A stretch of 64,000 nucleotides of DNA from CAWGOF01 sp963824225 (lineage in GTDB: Bacteria > Acidobacteriota > Polarisedimenticolia > Polarisedimenticolales > Polarisedimenticolaceae): assembly GCA_963824225.1 (NCBI GenBank), contig CAWGOF010000003.1, forward strand, positions 1,116,001 to 1,180,000, read 5' to 3'. Made by a program: the position numbers and the translations under genes. Below are positions 54,772 through 62,931 of this stretch, one piece after another; the first letter of the stretch is position 1, and every line of letters begins with the position of its first letter. The notes below the pieces were generated by a model, which saw nothing but the letters and a program-made list of their open reading frames with translations, ran no database searches and was not told the origin of the DNA.

Positions 54772-54782
54772 CGCCGTACCCG

Positions 54783-55370
54783 ATGGAGCAGGACGAAACG
54801 GTCAAGGGCGATCCCGGGGCCACCTCGGTCGAGCTGGTGCTCCGAGCCCGCGGTGGGGATCGTCGCGCACTCGACCTGCTGTTCGACCGGTACGTCCCGG
54901 TGCTGCGGCGCTGGGCCGGGGGCCGGCTCCCCCGGTGGGCTCGCGACCTCGTCGACACCGAGGACCTGATCCAGGACACGCTGGTCAAGACGTTTCGCAA
55001 CGTCGACAGCTTCGTGCCGCGCCACGACGGAGCGGTCGCCGCGTACCTGCGCCAGGCGCTGCACAACCGCATCCGGGACGAGATCCGCAGGGTCCAGGCC
55101 CGACCGCGCATGGCCGAGCTGTCGGACGGCAGCCCCGACGCGGCGGCCTCACCGCTCGAGGAGGCGGTGGGCCGCGAGGCGCTCGGGCGCTACGAGACGG
55201 CGCTGCGCCGGCTCTCGGACGACGATCGCGAGCTCGTGCTCGCGCGGATCGAGCTCGGGTGGAGCTACGACGAGATCGCGACGCACACGAACCGGCCGTC
55301 GGCGGACGCGGCGCGGATGGCGGTGGGGCGGGCCCTCGTACGGCTGGCGACGGAGATGGATCATGAATGA
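54783..55370 (+). CDS. ECF-type RNA polymerase sigma factor
   Basis: 195 residues. Sigma region 2 (ALDLLFDRYVPVLRRWAGGR and DTEDLIQDTLVKTFRNVDSF, about 28-78) and region 4 (LVLARIELGWSYDEIATHTN, about 150-190) are clear. No anti-sigma gene is adjacent; a Ser/Thr kinase overlaps its end instead, as in groups of ECF factors controlled by phosphorylation. The start is uncertain: ATG 54783 has no ribosome site, while ATG 54752 has a good GGAGG but is one frame off. Removing one base between them would give a continuous longer protein. Confidence 0.9.
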   Translation: MEQDETVKGDPGATSVELVLRARGGDRRALDLLFDRYVPVLRRWAGGRLPRWARDLVDTEDLIQDTLVKTFRNVDSFVPRHDGAVAAYLRQALHNRIRDEIRRVQARPRMAELSDGSPDAAASPLEEAVGREALGRYETALRRLSDDDRELVLARIELGWSYDEIATHTNRPSADAARMAVGRALVRLATEMDHE

Positions 55371-57186
55371 GCGCGAGTCCGCCGAGCTCGTCGCGATCCG
55401 CGTGGCCGATGGGGGCGCGGTCGACTGGGACGCCGCTGACCGCAGCGCGCCGACCGAGCACGAGCGGCGCCTGATCCGCCATCTGAAGCTCGTCGAGTCG
55501 CTCGCCCGCGTGCACCGCAGCTCGAGCGATTCGAGTCCACAGGCGGCCGCCGGGTCGGCGAGCCGGGGCTGGGGCCATCTCGATCTCCTGGCGCGGCTCG
55601 GCGAGGGCGCATTCGGCGAGGTCTATCGGGCGTGGGATCGGCGGCTCGATCGCGAGGTGGCGCTCAAGCTCCTCAAGGCCGGCGGGAACGAAGCCCAGCG
55701 CCTGGCCTCGACGGTGATCGGGGAAGGACGCGTGCTGGCGAAGCTGCGGCACCCGAACGTCGTCACCGTGTACGGGGCCGAGGTGCACGACGGTCGCGTG
55801 GGGCTGTGGATGGAGCTGATTCGTGGCCGCTCGCTCGCCGAGATCGTGCACACCCGTGGGGCGTTCGGCGCGCGGGAGGCCGCGATCGTGGGGCTCGACC
55901 TGTGCCGGGCGCTCGCCGCGGTGCATCGGGCCGGGGTCATCCATCGCGACGTCAAGGCCCAGAACGTGATGCGCGAGGACGGCGGTCGCATCGTGCTGAT
56001 GGACTTCGGGGCCGGGATGGAGATGGGCGCGCAGAGCCTGACCGACCGGAAGATCTCGGGCACGCCGATCTACATGGCGCCCGAGGTCCTGCGTGGCGAG
56101 CCCGCGACCGTGCGCTCCGACTTGTACGCCCTGGGCGTGCTGCTGTATCACCTCGTGACGCGATCGTTCCCTCACGACGCGGGCTCGTTCCACGACCTGC
56201 GCGAGCGGCACGCGCGCGGCGAGGGCAAGCTCCTGCGCGACGAGCGCCCAGACCTCCCCGGGGCGTTCGTTCGCGTCGTCGAGCGCGCCACGGCGCGGGA
56301 CCCGCAGGAGCGGTTCCTTACCGCAGGACAGATGGAGCAGGCGCTCTCCGCGGCGCTGGGCCTCGAGAGCGGTCTCGCCGCATCCGGTGCGACCGCGCTC
56401 GCTGGCGAGCGGTCGGCGGTCGCGCGGCGCCCGCGCGGCGTGTGGCTCGGCGCGCTGGCCGCGCTCCTCGGAATCGTCGCCCTCGGTCTGGTGCTCTGGA
56501 CACGGCGCCCGGAAGCCGGGCGGCGCCCGGAAGCCGGGCGGCGCCCGGAGACCGGGCGCACGCAAGCCGCGAGCGACGCAACGACCGCGCCCGCGGCGGC
56601 TTCGTACACGGTCGAGGCGCACCTCTATCGGGTCGCGGCGGGCGGCGGCGGGCGGGAGCGGCTCGACGACGGTGCGCGGCTCGCGCTCGGCGATCGGCTC
56701 CAGCTCGAGATCCGGGCGTCGATGAGCCTGCACGTGTACGTGATCGACGAGGACGACGCGGGGCACGCGTACGCGCTGTTCCCGATGTCGGGCCTCGAGC
56801 CGAAGAACCCGCTCGCGGCAGGCCGTAGCCACCGGCTCCCCGGCACGCGCAACGGCGAGGAGCAGTCGTGGGTCGTCGACACGCCCGGCGGCCGCGAGCA
56901 CTTCCTCGTGCTCGCGAGCCCGACGCGGCTCGTCGAGTTCGAGGCCGACATGAACGCGCTCGAGCGGCCGGGCCAGGCCGCCGTGCCGCTCCCGGAATCG
57001 GCCCGTACCAGCTTGACCCGCGGCGTCGGCGGGATCGCCGCGGCGCCCCGAGCGGTGGACGCCGCCGGTGCGGCCCCGGGCGCGACCGGCCTGTTCGAGA
57101 TGGCCGAGCGCCTGGCCAGCCGCTCGGAGACCGTGCGCGGCGTGTGGATGCGGCGGATCGACCTCGAGAACCCGAAGGCGCGTTGA
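55363..57186 (+). CDS. Transmembrane Ser/Thr kinase with DUF4384-like domain
   Basis: 607 residues. The kinase domain spans about 73-330: glycine loop LGEGAFGEVY (79-88), Lys102 in ALKLL, catalytic loop VIHRDVKAQN, DFGAG, and YMAPEVL. One membrane helix lies at about 360-382. After it an 18-base tandem repeat encodes RRPEAG twice and RRPETG once, then a beta-rich external domain of DUF4384 type (about 415-540; SLHVYVIDEDDAGHAYALFP). It overlaps the sigma gene by eight bases and most likely controls it. Confidence 0.93.
   Translation: MNERESAELVAIRVADGGAVDWDAADRSAPTEHERRLIRHLKLVESLARVHRSSSDSSPQAAAGSASRGWGHLDLLARLGEGAFGEVYRAWDRRLDREVALKLLKAGGNEAQRLASTVIGEGRVLAKLRHPNVVTVYGAEVHDGRVGLWMELIRGRSLAEIVHTRGAFGAREAAIVGLDLCRALAAVHRAGVIHRDVKAQNVMREDGGRIVLMDFGAGMEMGAQSLTDRKISGTPIYMAPEVLRGEPATVRSDLYALGVLLYHLVTRSFPHDAGSFHDLRERHARGEGKLLRDERPDLPGAFVRVVERATARDPQERFLTAGQMEQALSAALGLESGLAASGATALAGERSAVARRPRGVWLGALAALLGIVALGLVLWTRRPEAGRRPEAGRRPETGRTQAASDATTAPAAASYTVEAHLYRVAAGGGGRERLDDGARLALGDRLQLEIRASMSLHVYVIDEDDAGHAYALFPMSGLEPKNPLAAGRSHRLPGTRNGEEQSWVVDTPGGREHFLVLASPTRLVEFEADMNALERPGQAAVPLPESARTSLTRGVGGIAAAPRAVDAAGAAPGATGLFEMAERLASRSETVRGVWMRRIDLENPKAR
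56503..56556 (+). repeat. 18-base tandem repeat in the kinase linker
   Basis: Three copies of CGGCGCCCGGAAGCCGGG (third with one or two changes), keeping frame. They encode the stretch just outside the membrane helix; copy number could vary between strains without breaking the gene. Confidence 0.9.
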
Positions 57187-58715
57187 TCGAGCGACCGGTC
57201 GAGCCGTCCCGCGAGCGCATCGCGTTCGTCGTCGTGCCGGGCGCGCTGCTACTGCTCCACGTCGCCACGATCTCGGGCTACGGCTACTTCCGCGACGAGC
57301 TGTACTACCTCGCCTGCGGGCGTCATCCGGGCTTCGGCTACGTCGATCACCCGCCGCTGATCGGGCTCGTCGCTGCGGCCGTGCGCGCGGCGCTCGGTGA
57401 GTCGGTGTGGGCGATCCGGCTGTTGCCAGCGATCGCGCACGCCGCGACCGTCGCTCTCGGCGCGGAGCTCGCCCGGACGCTCGGCGGACGGCGCTTCGCC
57501 CAGATCGCCACCGCGGCGACGATCGCCGGCGCGCCGATCTACGTGTCGCTGTTCTCCGTCTTCTCGATGAACGCGTTCGACGTCGCGATCTGGGCCACGG
57601 CGCTCGTGATCGTGGCCCGGATCCTGCGCACCGGCGACGATCGCGGGTGGCTCGCGTTCGGGCTCGTGTGCGGGATCGGCCTGGAGAACAAGATCAGTGT
57701 GCTGTTCCTCGGGTTCGGGCTCGTCCTGGGTCTCCTGATCGCCGGTCCGCGGGCGATGCTCCTCCGTCGTCCGGTCTGGATCGCGGCGGCGATCGCGCTC
57801 GCGCTGTTCCTGCCCCATCTGATCTGGCAGCAGGTCCACGGCTGGCCCACGCTCGAGTTCATGGAGCGCGCGCGGACTCTCAAGAACCTCCCTCTCTCTC
57901 CGCTCGATTTCCTCGAGGAGCAGGTGCTCCATGCAGGGCCGCTCGCGCTCCCGGTGTGGCTCGTCGGGCTCGGGTTCCTCCTCGTCGCGCGGCGGGCGCG
58001 ACCGTTCCGCGCGCTGGGGTGGGCCTGGATCGCGGTCCTCGTGCTGTTGATCGTCTCGCGCGGCAAGGCGTACTACTTCGCGCCCGCGCACGTCCTCTCC
58101 CTCGCCGCGGGCGGCGTGGCGCTCGAGAGCTGGTCGCACGCAATCGCGCCCGTGGCCCGCCGGCTCGCCCTCGGCGCGGCGATCGTGGGGGGCTTGATCA
58201 CCGCGCCGCTGGCGAAGGCCCTCCTCCCGGTCGATACCTACGTACGCTATGCCACGGCGCTGGGAGTCGCGCCGTCGAGCGGAGAGCGCCAGCGGCTCGG
58301 GCGGCTGCCGCAGTTCTTCGCCGACATGCACGGCTGGCCCGCGCTCGCCCGCACGGTCGCCGACGTGTGGAGCACGCTCGAGGCACAGGAGCGGACGGAG
58401 GCCTGCATCTTCGGCCAGAACTACGGCGAAGCGGCGGCGATCGACCGCTTCGGGCCGGCGCTCGGGCTACCGCCGGCGATCTCGGCGCACAACAGCTATT
58501 TCCTCTGGGGTCCGCGCGATTGCACCGGCGCGGTCGTGATCGTGATCGGCGACGATCGCGAGACGCTCGAGTCGCTCTTCGAATCGGTCGAGCTCGGTGC
58601 CACCCACGTGTGCGCGGACTGCATGCCGTACGAGAGCGACCTGCCGATCTGGGTCGCACGCGGGTTGAAGCAGCCGATCGCCGAGCTGTGGCCGAAGATC
58701 AAGTCGTACATCTAG
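57183..58715 (+). CDS. GT39-like membrane glycosyltransferase
   Basis: 510 residues from a TTG overlapping the kinase stop (TTGA). Roughly ten membrane helices. The N-terminal loop FRDELYYLACGRHPGFGYVD and PPLIGLVAA is the conserved acidic loop of dolichyl/undecaprenyl-phosphate mannosyltransferase-type (PMT/ArnT-like) enzymes, which move a sugar from a polyprenyl carrier to a protein or lipid outside the inner membrane. The C-terminal part is a soluble domain with DCTGAVVIVIGDD. Its coupling to the kinase suggests cell-surface glycosylation under the same control. Confidence 0.85.
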   Translation: MIERPVEPSRERIAFVVVPGALLLLHVATISGYGYFRDELYYLACGRHPGFGYVDHPPLIGLVAAAVRAALGESVWAIRLLPAIAHAATVALGAELARTLGGRRFAQIATAATIAGAPIYVSLFSVFSMNAFDVAIWATALVIVARILRTGDDRGWLAFGLVCGIGLENKISVLFLGFGLVLGLLIAGPRAMLLRRPVWIAAAIALALFLPHLIWQQVHGWPTLEFMERARTLKNLPLSPLDFLEEQVLHAGPLALPVWLVGLGFLLVARRARPFRALGWAWIAVLVLLIVSRGKAYYFAPAHVLSLAAGGVALESWSHAIAPVARRLALGAAIVGGLITAPLAKALLPVDTYVRYATALGVAPSSGERQRLGRLPQFFADMHGWPALARTVADVWSTLEAQERTEACIFGQNYGEAAAIDRFGPALGLPPAISAHNSYFLWGPRDCTGAVVIVIGDDRETLESLFESVELGATHVCADCMPYESDLPIWVARGLKQPIAELWPKIKSYI

Positions 58716-58717
58716 AA

Positions 58718-58761
58718 CGTTGCTCGATCGCAACGAGTCGAGCCACGACACGCAACGAGTC
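58718..58761. repeat. Hairpin plus direct repeat after the GT39 gene
   Basis: CGTTGC-TCGATC-GCAACG hairpin (58718-58735) overlaps the first of two direct copies of CGCAACGAGTC (58729-58739, 58751-58761). It may terminate the upstream operon or bind a regulator of the following kinase gene. Confidence 0.5.
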
Positions 58762-58832
58762 TCGGTGGAAAGAGTTGATCCGCGGCGCCGCTGATCCCTA
58801 GATTGACGCGGCACGGGACGCACACACCGAGC

Positions 58833-60263
58833 ATGCACGATTCCTCGCTCGTCGACGGCCGGTTCCTCCTGCTCGACGCCCTCGGCCGGGGTGGGATGGC
58901 CACGGTCTATCGAGCGTTCGATCGGCTCGACGAGCGTGTGGTAGCGCTCAAGGTGCAGCGGGAGGTTGCCCCACCCGGACCGAGCCATCCGCTCGCGACC
59001 GAGTACGACGCATGGGCCAGGCTCGACCATCCGAACGTCGTCGCCGCGCTCGAGCTGGCGTTCACGCGGACGGGTCCCTTCGGTGCGGACGTGCCGTACC
59101 TCGTCCTGGAGAATGTCGACGGCGGAACCCTCGGACGCGCCGTTCCGCGTGGCGGCGTCGACCCGACGATGCTCGAGAGGCTCGCTGCGGACCTCCTCGG
59201 CGCGCTCGATCACGTGCACGCCGCGGGGCTGGTGCACCGCGACCTGAAGCCGACGAACGTCCTCATCGACCGGAGCGACCCGCGGCAGCCACGCTTCAAG
59301 CTGACCGACTTCGGCCTGGCCACGCCCGCCGGCTCGGCACGCACGCCGGGTGTCGTTTCCGGCTCGCTCCTGTACCTCGCGCCCGAGACGATCCTCGGAC
59401 TGCCGCTCGACGGCCGCGCCGACCTGTACGGTCTCGGGATTCTGTTGCTGCAGACGGCGACGGGTGAGCTCCCCTGCCCCTCCGGCGCCGTCGACGACGT
59501 CGTGCGCTGGCACCTCTCCGGCGCATCGATGAACCTCGAGCGCGTCGCTTCGGTCGGCGTCAGGCGGTTGATCGCGCGCTTGACCGCGCGCGACCGCAGG
59601 CTGCGCCCGCGCTCGGCAGCCGCAGCACTCGCGGATCTCGTAGGGGCGGCGCCCCCCGAAGGCCCACCTTGCGGGGCCGCCGATCGCGGGGAACGTGCGC
59701 GACTGCGGCTCGCGCTCGATGCCGCACGGCTCGGTGCCAGACGAATCGTCGCGCTCCCGCCCGAGCGGACGGTGCGCGAGACGCTCTTGCGCCAGGTTCG
59801 GTTCTGGTCGCACGTGCACGGTCTCGAGCTCCACGACCTGGAGTGCGGTGTCGTGCGGCTCGTGCTGCGCTTGCTCGCCGACCCGCGCATCGGCGGACGC
59901 GCACTCGCTCGCCGCCGCGTGCTCGAGCGCTGGCTACCGCTCACGACGGTCGGTGACGTTCCGTTGCTCGATCGAGCCCGCCTACCGGCCCAGCCGAGCG
60001 TCGAGGCCGCGCGAGCGGTGGCGGCCTTCGTCCTCGATTGCTCGGCCGAACGGGGTCTCGTGATCCTGGCGCCCGATCCGCTCGCGCCCGAGCCGTGGGC
60101 CGGCGCCGTGACGCGCGAGCTGGCACGAGCGAGCGCTCCCTCCGACATGCCCCGATCGGGCGGCGGGCTGTTGCTTCTCCTGCGTCGTGCCGCCCGCGCC
60201 ACGCTCCGCGCCGCACGGGATCGGCGCAGCTCAGCGGGCGTGCTGCGTCGCCCCGTGGCCTAG
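58833..60263 (+). CDS. Ser/Thr protein kinase, soluble
   Basis: 476 residues. Kinase domain about 9-255: glycine loop LGRGGMATVYRAFD, Lys in VALKVQRE, catalytic loop LVHRDLKPTNVLID, LTDFGLATP and YLAPETI. The remaining 220 residues are Arg/Leu/Ala-rich with no known domain; they end in a basic tail. No membrane helix. I use ATG 58833; a TTG at 58803 is the only other start and adds ten residues. A TAGATT box at 58799-58804 could be its -10. Confidence 0.88.
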   Translation: MHDSSLVDGRFLLLDALGRGGMATVYRAFDRLDERVVALKVQREVAPPGPSHPLATEYDAWARLDHPNVVAALELAFTRTGPFGADVPYLVLENVDGGTLGRAVPRGGVDPTMLERLAADLLGALDHVHAAGLVHRDLKPTNVLIDRSDPRQPRFKLTDFGLATPAGSARTPGVVSGSLLYLAPETILGLPLDGRADLYGLGILLLQTATGELPCPSGAVDDVVRWHLSGASMNLERVASVGVRRLIARLTARDRRLRPRSAAAALADLVGAAPPEGPPCGAADRGERARLRLALDAARLGARRIVALPPERTVRETLLRQVRFWSHVHGLELHDLECGVVRLVLRLLADPRIGGRALARRRVLERWLPLTTVGDVPLLDRARLPAQPSVEAARAVAAFVLDCSAERGLVILAPDPLAPEPWAGAVTRELARASAPSDMPRSGGGLLLLLRRAARATLRAARDRRSSAGVLRRPVA

Positions 60264-60309
60264 GCCGCCGCCGTGATCCGGTGTAGATTCTGCGACGGAG
60301 GCACGTTCG

Positions 60310-60468
60310 ATGTCGCAAGCCGACCGCACCGATCGGAAGAGCCTGGAGAAGGCCCGGCGGCAACGGGACGATGAACGGTGGCTCGTCCGGGCCTCCACAC
60401 GATTGTCGGAAGGCGCCTTCGCCAAGGTCTGGGACAACCCCGAAGATTCCGCGTACGACTTCGAGTGA
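60310..60468 (+). CDS. Putative antitoxin of a PemK-type pair
   Basis: 52 residues. A basic/acidic helical N-terminus (DRKSLEKARRQRDDERWL) is followed by LSEGAFAKVWDNPEDSAYDF, the C-terminal motif common to short antitoxins paired with MazF/PemK toxins. ATG has GGAGG nine bases upstream and a TAGATT -10 lies before it. Its end overlaps the toxin frame, the usual operon order. Confidence 0.75.
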   Translation: MSQADRTDRKSLEKARRQRDDERWLVRASTRLSEGAFAKVWDNPEDSAYDFE

Positions 60469-60796
60469 GTTCGGCTGTGTCGTCCTAGTTCCGTTTCCTT
60501 TCTCCCACCAGGCAACGACGAAGCGGCGTCCAGCTGCCATCGTCAGTTCGACCACGTATCATCGGCGCCGCCTCGACGTGATCCTCATGGCGATTACGAG
60601 TCAAGCCTCGACCGCCTCGGCCGTAGAGGCCGCGATCCTCGGCTGGAGGGAAGCCGGTCTACGCAGACCATCCGCACTCAAGCCCGTTCTCGCGACCGTG
60701 GAGCGAAAGCTGGTGCTCCGAGTCCTGGGACGGCTGCGCCACGGAGACCGGGACACTCTTCGACAGCTACTGTCGACGATACTGGGGCCGCTCTAG
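60371..60796 (+). CDS. MazF/PemK-like toxin, start unclear
   Basis: The toxin body begins at about 60472: GCVVLVPFPFSHQ, KRRPAAIVSSTTYH, RLDVILMAITSQ and LKPVLATVERKLVLRVLGRL match the PemK/MazF endoribonuclease fold, about 108 residues. In this frame there is no ATG, GTG or TTG near the expected start; the first start codon upstream is ATG 60371, which would overlap the antitoxin by 98 bases and add an unnatural extension. A GTG overlapping the antitoxin stop (60465) is out of frame. A lost base, or true inactivation of the toxin, would explain this. Confidence 0.75.
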   Translation: MNGGSSGPPHDCRKAPSPRSGTTPKIPRTTSSEFGCVVLVPFPFSHQATTKRRPAAIVSSTTYHRRRLDVILMAITSQASTASAVEAAILGWREAGLRRPSALKPVLATVERKLVLRVLGRLRHGDRDTLRQLLSTILGPL

Positions 60797-60798
60797 CA

Positions 60799-61819
60799 TC
60801 AGCCGGACCACTGGGCCCGATAGCGTAGGCCGAGCTGCATGATCCGGTCGAGCAGCTCCTCGTACGTCATGCTGCGGATCGCGGCGGCCCGCGCGATCTC
60901 GGCGTCGTTCGACAGATCGGGGTTGGGGTTCGCCTCGAGGACGTAGACCTTGTGCTCCGGCGTGACCCGCAGGTCGATCCGGGCGTAGCCCGACAGGTTC
61001 AGCACGCGGTACGTGCGGCGGCAGATGTTGCAGATCCGCTCGACCACTCCCGCCGGCAGGTCTTCCGCCGGGCCCATCACGATCCCGCGCTTCTTCTGGT
61101 ACTCCTCGTCCCACTTGATCCGCGCGGTCGCGATGCGCGGTCCGTCCATCGGCTTCGTGAACCGCATCTCCCAGACCGGGAGCGTCTCGAGCCGCTCGTT
61201 GCCCAGCACGCCGACGTACAGCTCGCGACCGTCGATGTACCGCTCGGCGATCGCATCGGTCGCGATCTGGCGGTGCACGAACTCGGTGCGCTCGCGCAGC
61301 TCGGCCTCGTCGTGGACCAGGGACGCGTGGGCGATGCCCTCGGAGCCCTCGGCGGTGAGCGACTTGACCAGCAGCGGGAACTCCACGCGGCGCGGCGCAC
61401 GGAACTTGCGATTCATCGGGAACACGACGAACTCCGGCACCGCGATGCGGTGGTATGCCAGCACCTGCTTGGACAGCGCCTTGTCGTGCGCCAGCATCAG
61501 CCCGCGCGGGTTGCAGCCGGTGTAGCGCCGCTTCAGGAGCTCGAGGTAGCTGACGACGTGCTGGTCGTACACCGCCACGCCGTGGAACTCCTCGAGCAGG
61601 TTGAACGTCGATGTGCGGGTCGAACGTGTCCATCGCCTCGCGCAGCACGCCCAGGTCGGACGCCACACCGAGCGGGCGGACCTCGTGGCCCATGCGCCGC
61701 AGCGCGGTCGTCACGTCGTACTCGCTCTTGATCGGCGTGATCTCCTTGTCCGTCAGGCCGGCGAGCGACTCGGGCGGCACGAGCGTCTCGTGCATCAGCA
61801 CGAGGATGCGCCGCTTCAC
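60799..61819 (-). pseudogene. ATP-grasp ligase, one frameshift
   Basis: Reads MKRRILVLMHETLVPPESLA to FDPHID in one frame, then FNLLEEFHGVAVYDQHVVSY onward in the next, joined near 61612. Removing one base there gives 339 residues with the D-Ala-D-Ala ligase/RimK-like ATP-grasp pattern (FPLLVKSLTAEGSEGIAHAS, YIDGRELYVGVLGNE, DLRVTPEHKVYVLEANPNPD). The C-terminal metal-binding and ATP-binding residues are kept, so the gene is probably functional and the shift an error. GTG start. It follows the metallopeptidase gene by 40 bases. Confidence 0.85.
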
Positions 61820-61859
61820 GAACGCCGCCCGGCGCCGGCGCGAGCGGCCGTTCTTCGGG

Positions 61860-62927
61860 TCACAGGTGGAACTCGTGCCGGCCGAGGTACAGGCAGTTCA
61901 TCGTGTGCACGGTCAGGAGCAGCATCGCCTGCGTCCGCGCCTCGCCGGGCGGCGCGGCGAGGCGCAGCCGGCGCCTGCGGCTGCGCTCGATCATCCCGTG
62001 GAGCACCTGGTCGACGGTGTACGCGTGCGTGCCGGTCCACTCGGCCAGCGTCGTGCGCAGCTCGTGCCGCAGGCCGCGCAGGAAGCTCGCCGCGGTCGGC
62101 CGGTCCTTGAACTTCGGATCGTCGGAGAACACGCGACGCATGTCGGCGTCGTACGCGTCGGCCGAGCCGCTGCTGAACCGCTGGCGCTTGCGTGCGTAGT
62201 GCTCGCGCAGCGTCGTCTCGAGCTCGGACACCGGCTCGATGCGCCGGCGCGACGTGACGATCGGCGCGCGTCGCGCGATCTCGCCCACGGTGGCGTCGAC
62301 GTACGACAGCTTGGCCAGCGCCGTGGGCCAGTCGCGGTAGCGCGCGCGCCAGCGCGAGCCGCGGTGGAGCCAAACGGCGAACGTCTCGGCCCAGTCCTCC
62401 GCCGGATGGGCCTGGGCGTACCACGCGTCGAGGTGCACGACGTAGCTGCGGCTCGCGGGCTGTGGGCGGTAGTGATCGGGGTACGGGTCGGTCCAGCGGC
62501 CGAACAGCTCGCGCCACGAGCGCCGCGTGTGCAGCCGGTACGCCGTGTCGAGCGCGTGCCCGGCCTCGTGGCGCAGGATGCGCATGCACGCGGCCTCGGT
62601 CCCGCCCTCGACGTCGAGCATCTGGCGCGCCTCGAGCCGCAGGAGCCGCGGGTGCGCCAGGTAGAACGGGATCGCGATCCCCGGCACCCCATCGGGCGAG
62701 AACCATTCGGTCGACAGCCACACGTGGGGCCGGAACCGCAGGCCGCACGCCTCGAGCTCGGCGTGCAGCCGGCGCACGTACCGCGCGAGCGGCGTGCGCT
62801 CGATCGACAGATCGAGGTCGCGCAGCCGCACGTCGAGCAACCGCTCGTCGGCGTAGCCGACCCACGCGCGGCGTCGCGCCGGCCGTGATCGACCGGTCGA
62901 GCGTGTTCTCCGCGGTCGACGCGGCAC
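61860..62927 (-). CDS. Zinc metallopeptidase, Peptidase_Mx-like
   Basis: About 355 residues. Zinc motif RHEAGHALD (HExxH), followed 60 residues later by HPAEDWAETFAVWL, matches the putative zinc-binding metallopeptidase family PF15887. The rest is helical with charged C-terminus. The first 25 residues in the open frame (PRRPRRTRSTGRSRPARRRA) look like out-of-frame translation; another frame there reads STAENTLDRSITAGATPR, so two or three +1 shifts probably lie between 62860 and 62927. GTG 62927 is four bases after the nrdJ stop, so the genes are coupled. Confidence 0.8.
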   Translation of the reverse strand: MPRRPRRTRSTGRSRPARRRAWVGYADERLLDVRLRDLDLSIERTPLARYVRRLHAELEACGLRFRPHVWLSTEWFSPDGVPGIAIPFYLAHPRLLRLEARQMLDVEGGTEAACMRILRHEAGHALDTAYRLHTRRSWRELFGRWTDPYPDHYRPQPASRSYVVHLDAWYAQAHPAEDWAETFAVWLHRGSRWRARYRDWPTALAKLSYVDATVGEIARRAPIVTSRRRIEPVSELETTLREHYARKRQRFSSGSADAYDADMRRVFSDDPKFKDRPTAASFLRGLRHELRTTLAEWTGTHAYTVDQVLHGMIERSRRRRLRLAAPPGEARTQAMLLLTVHTMNCLYLGRHEFHL

Positions 62928-62931
62928 GGCC

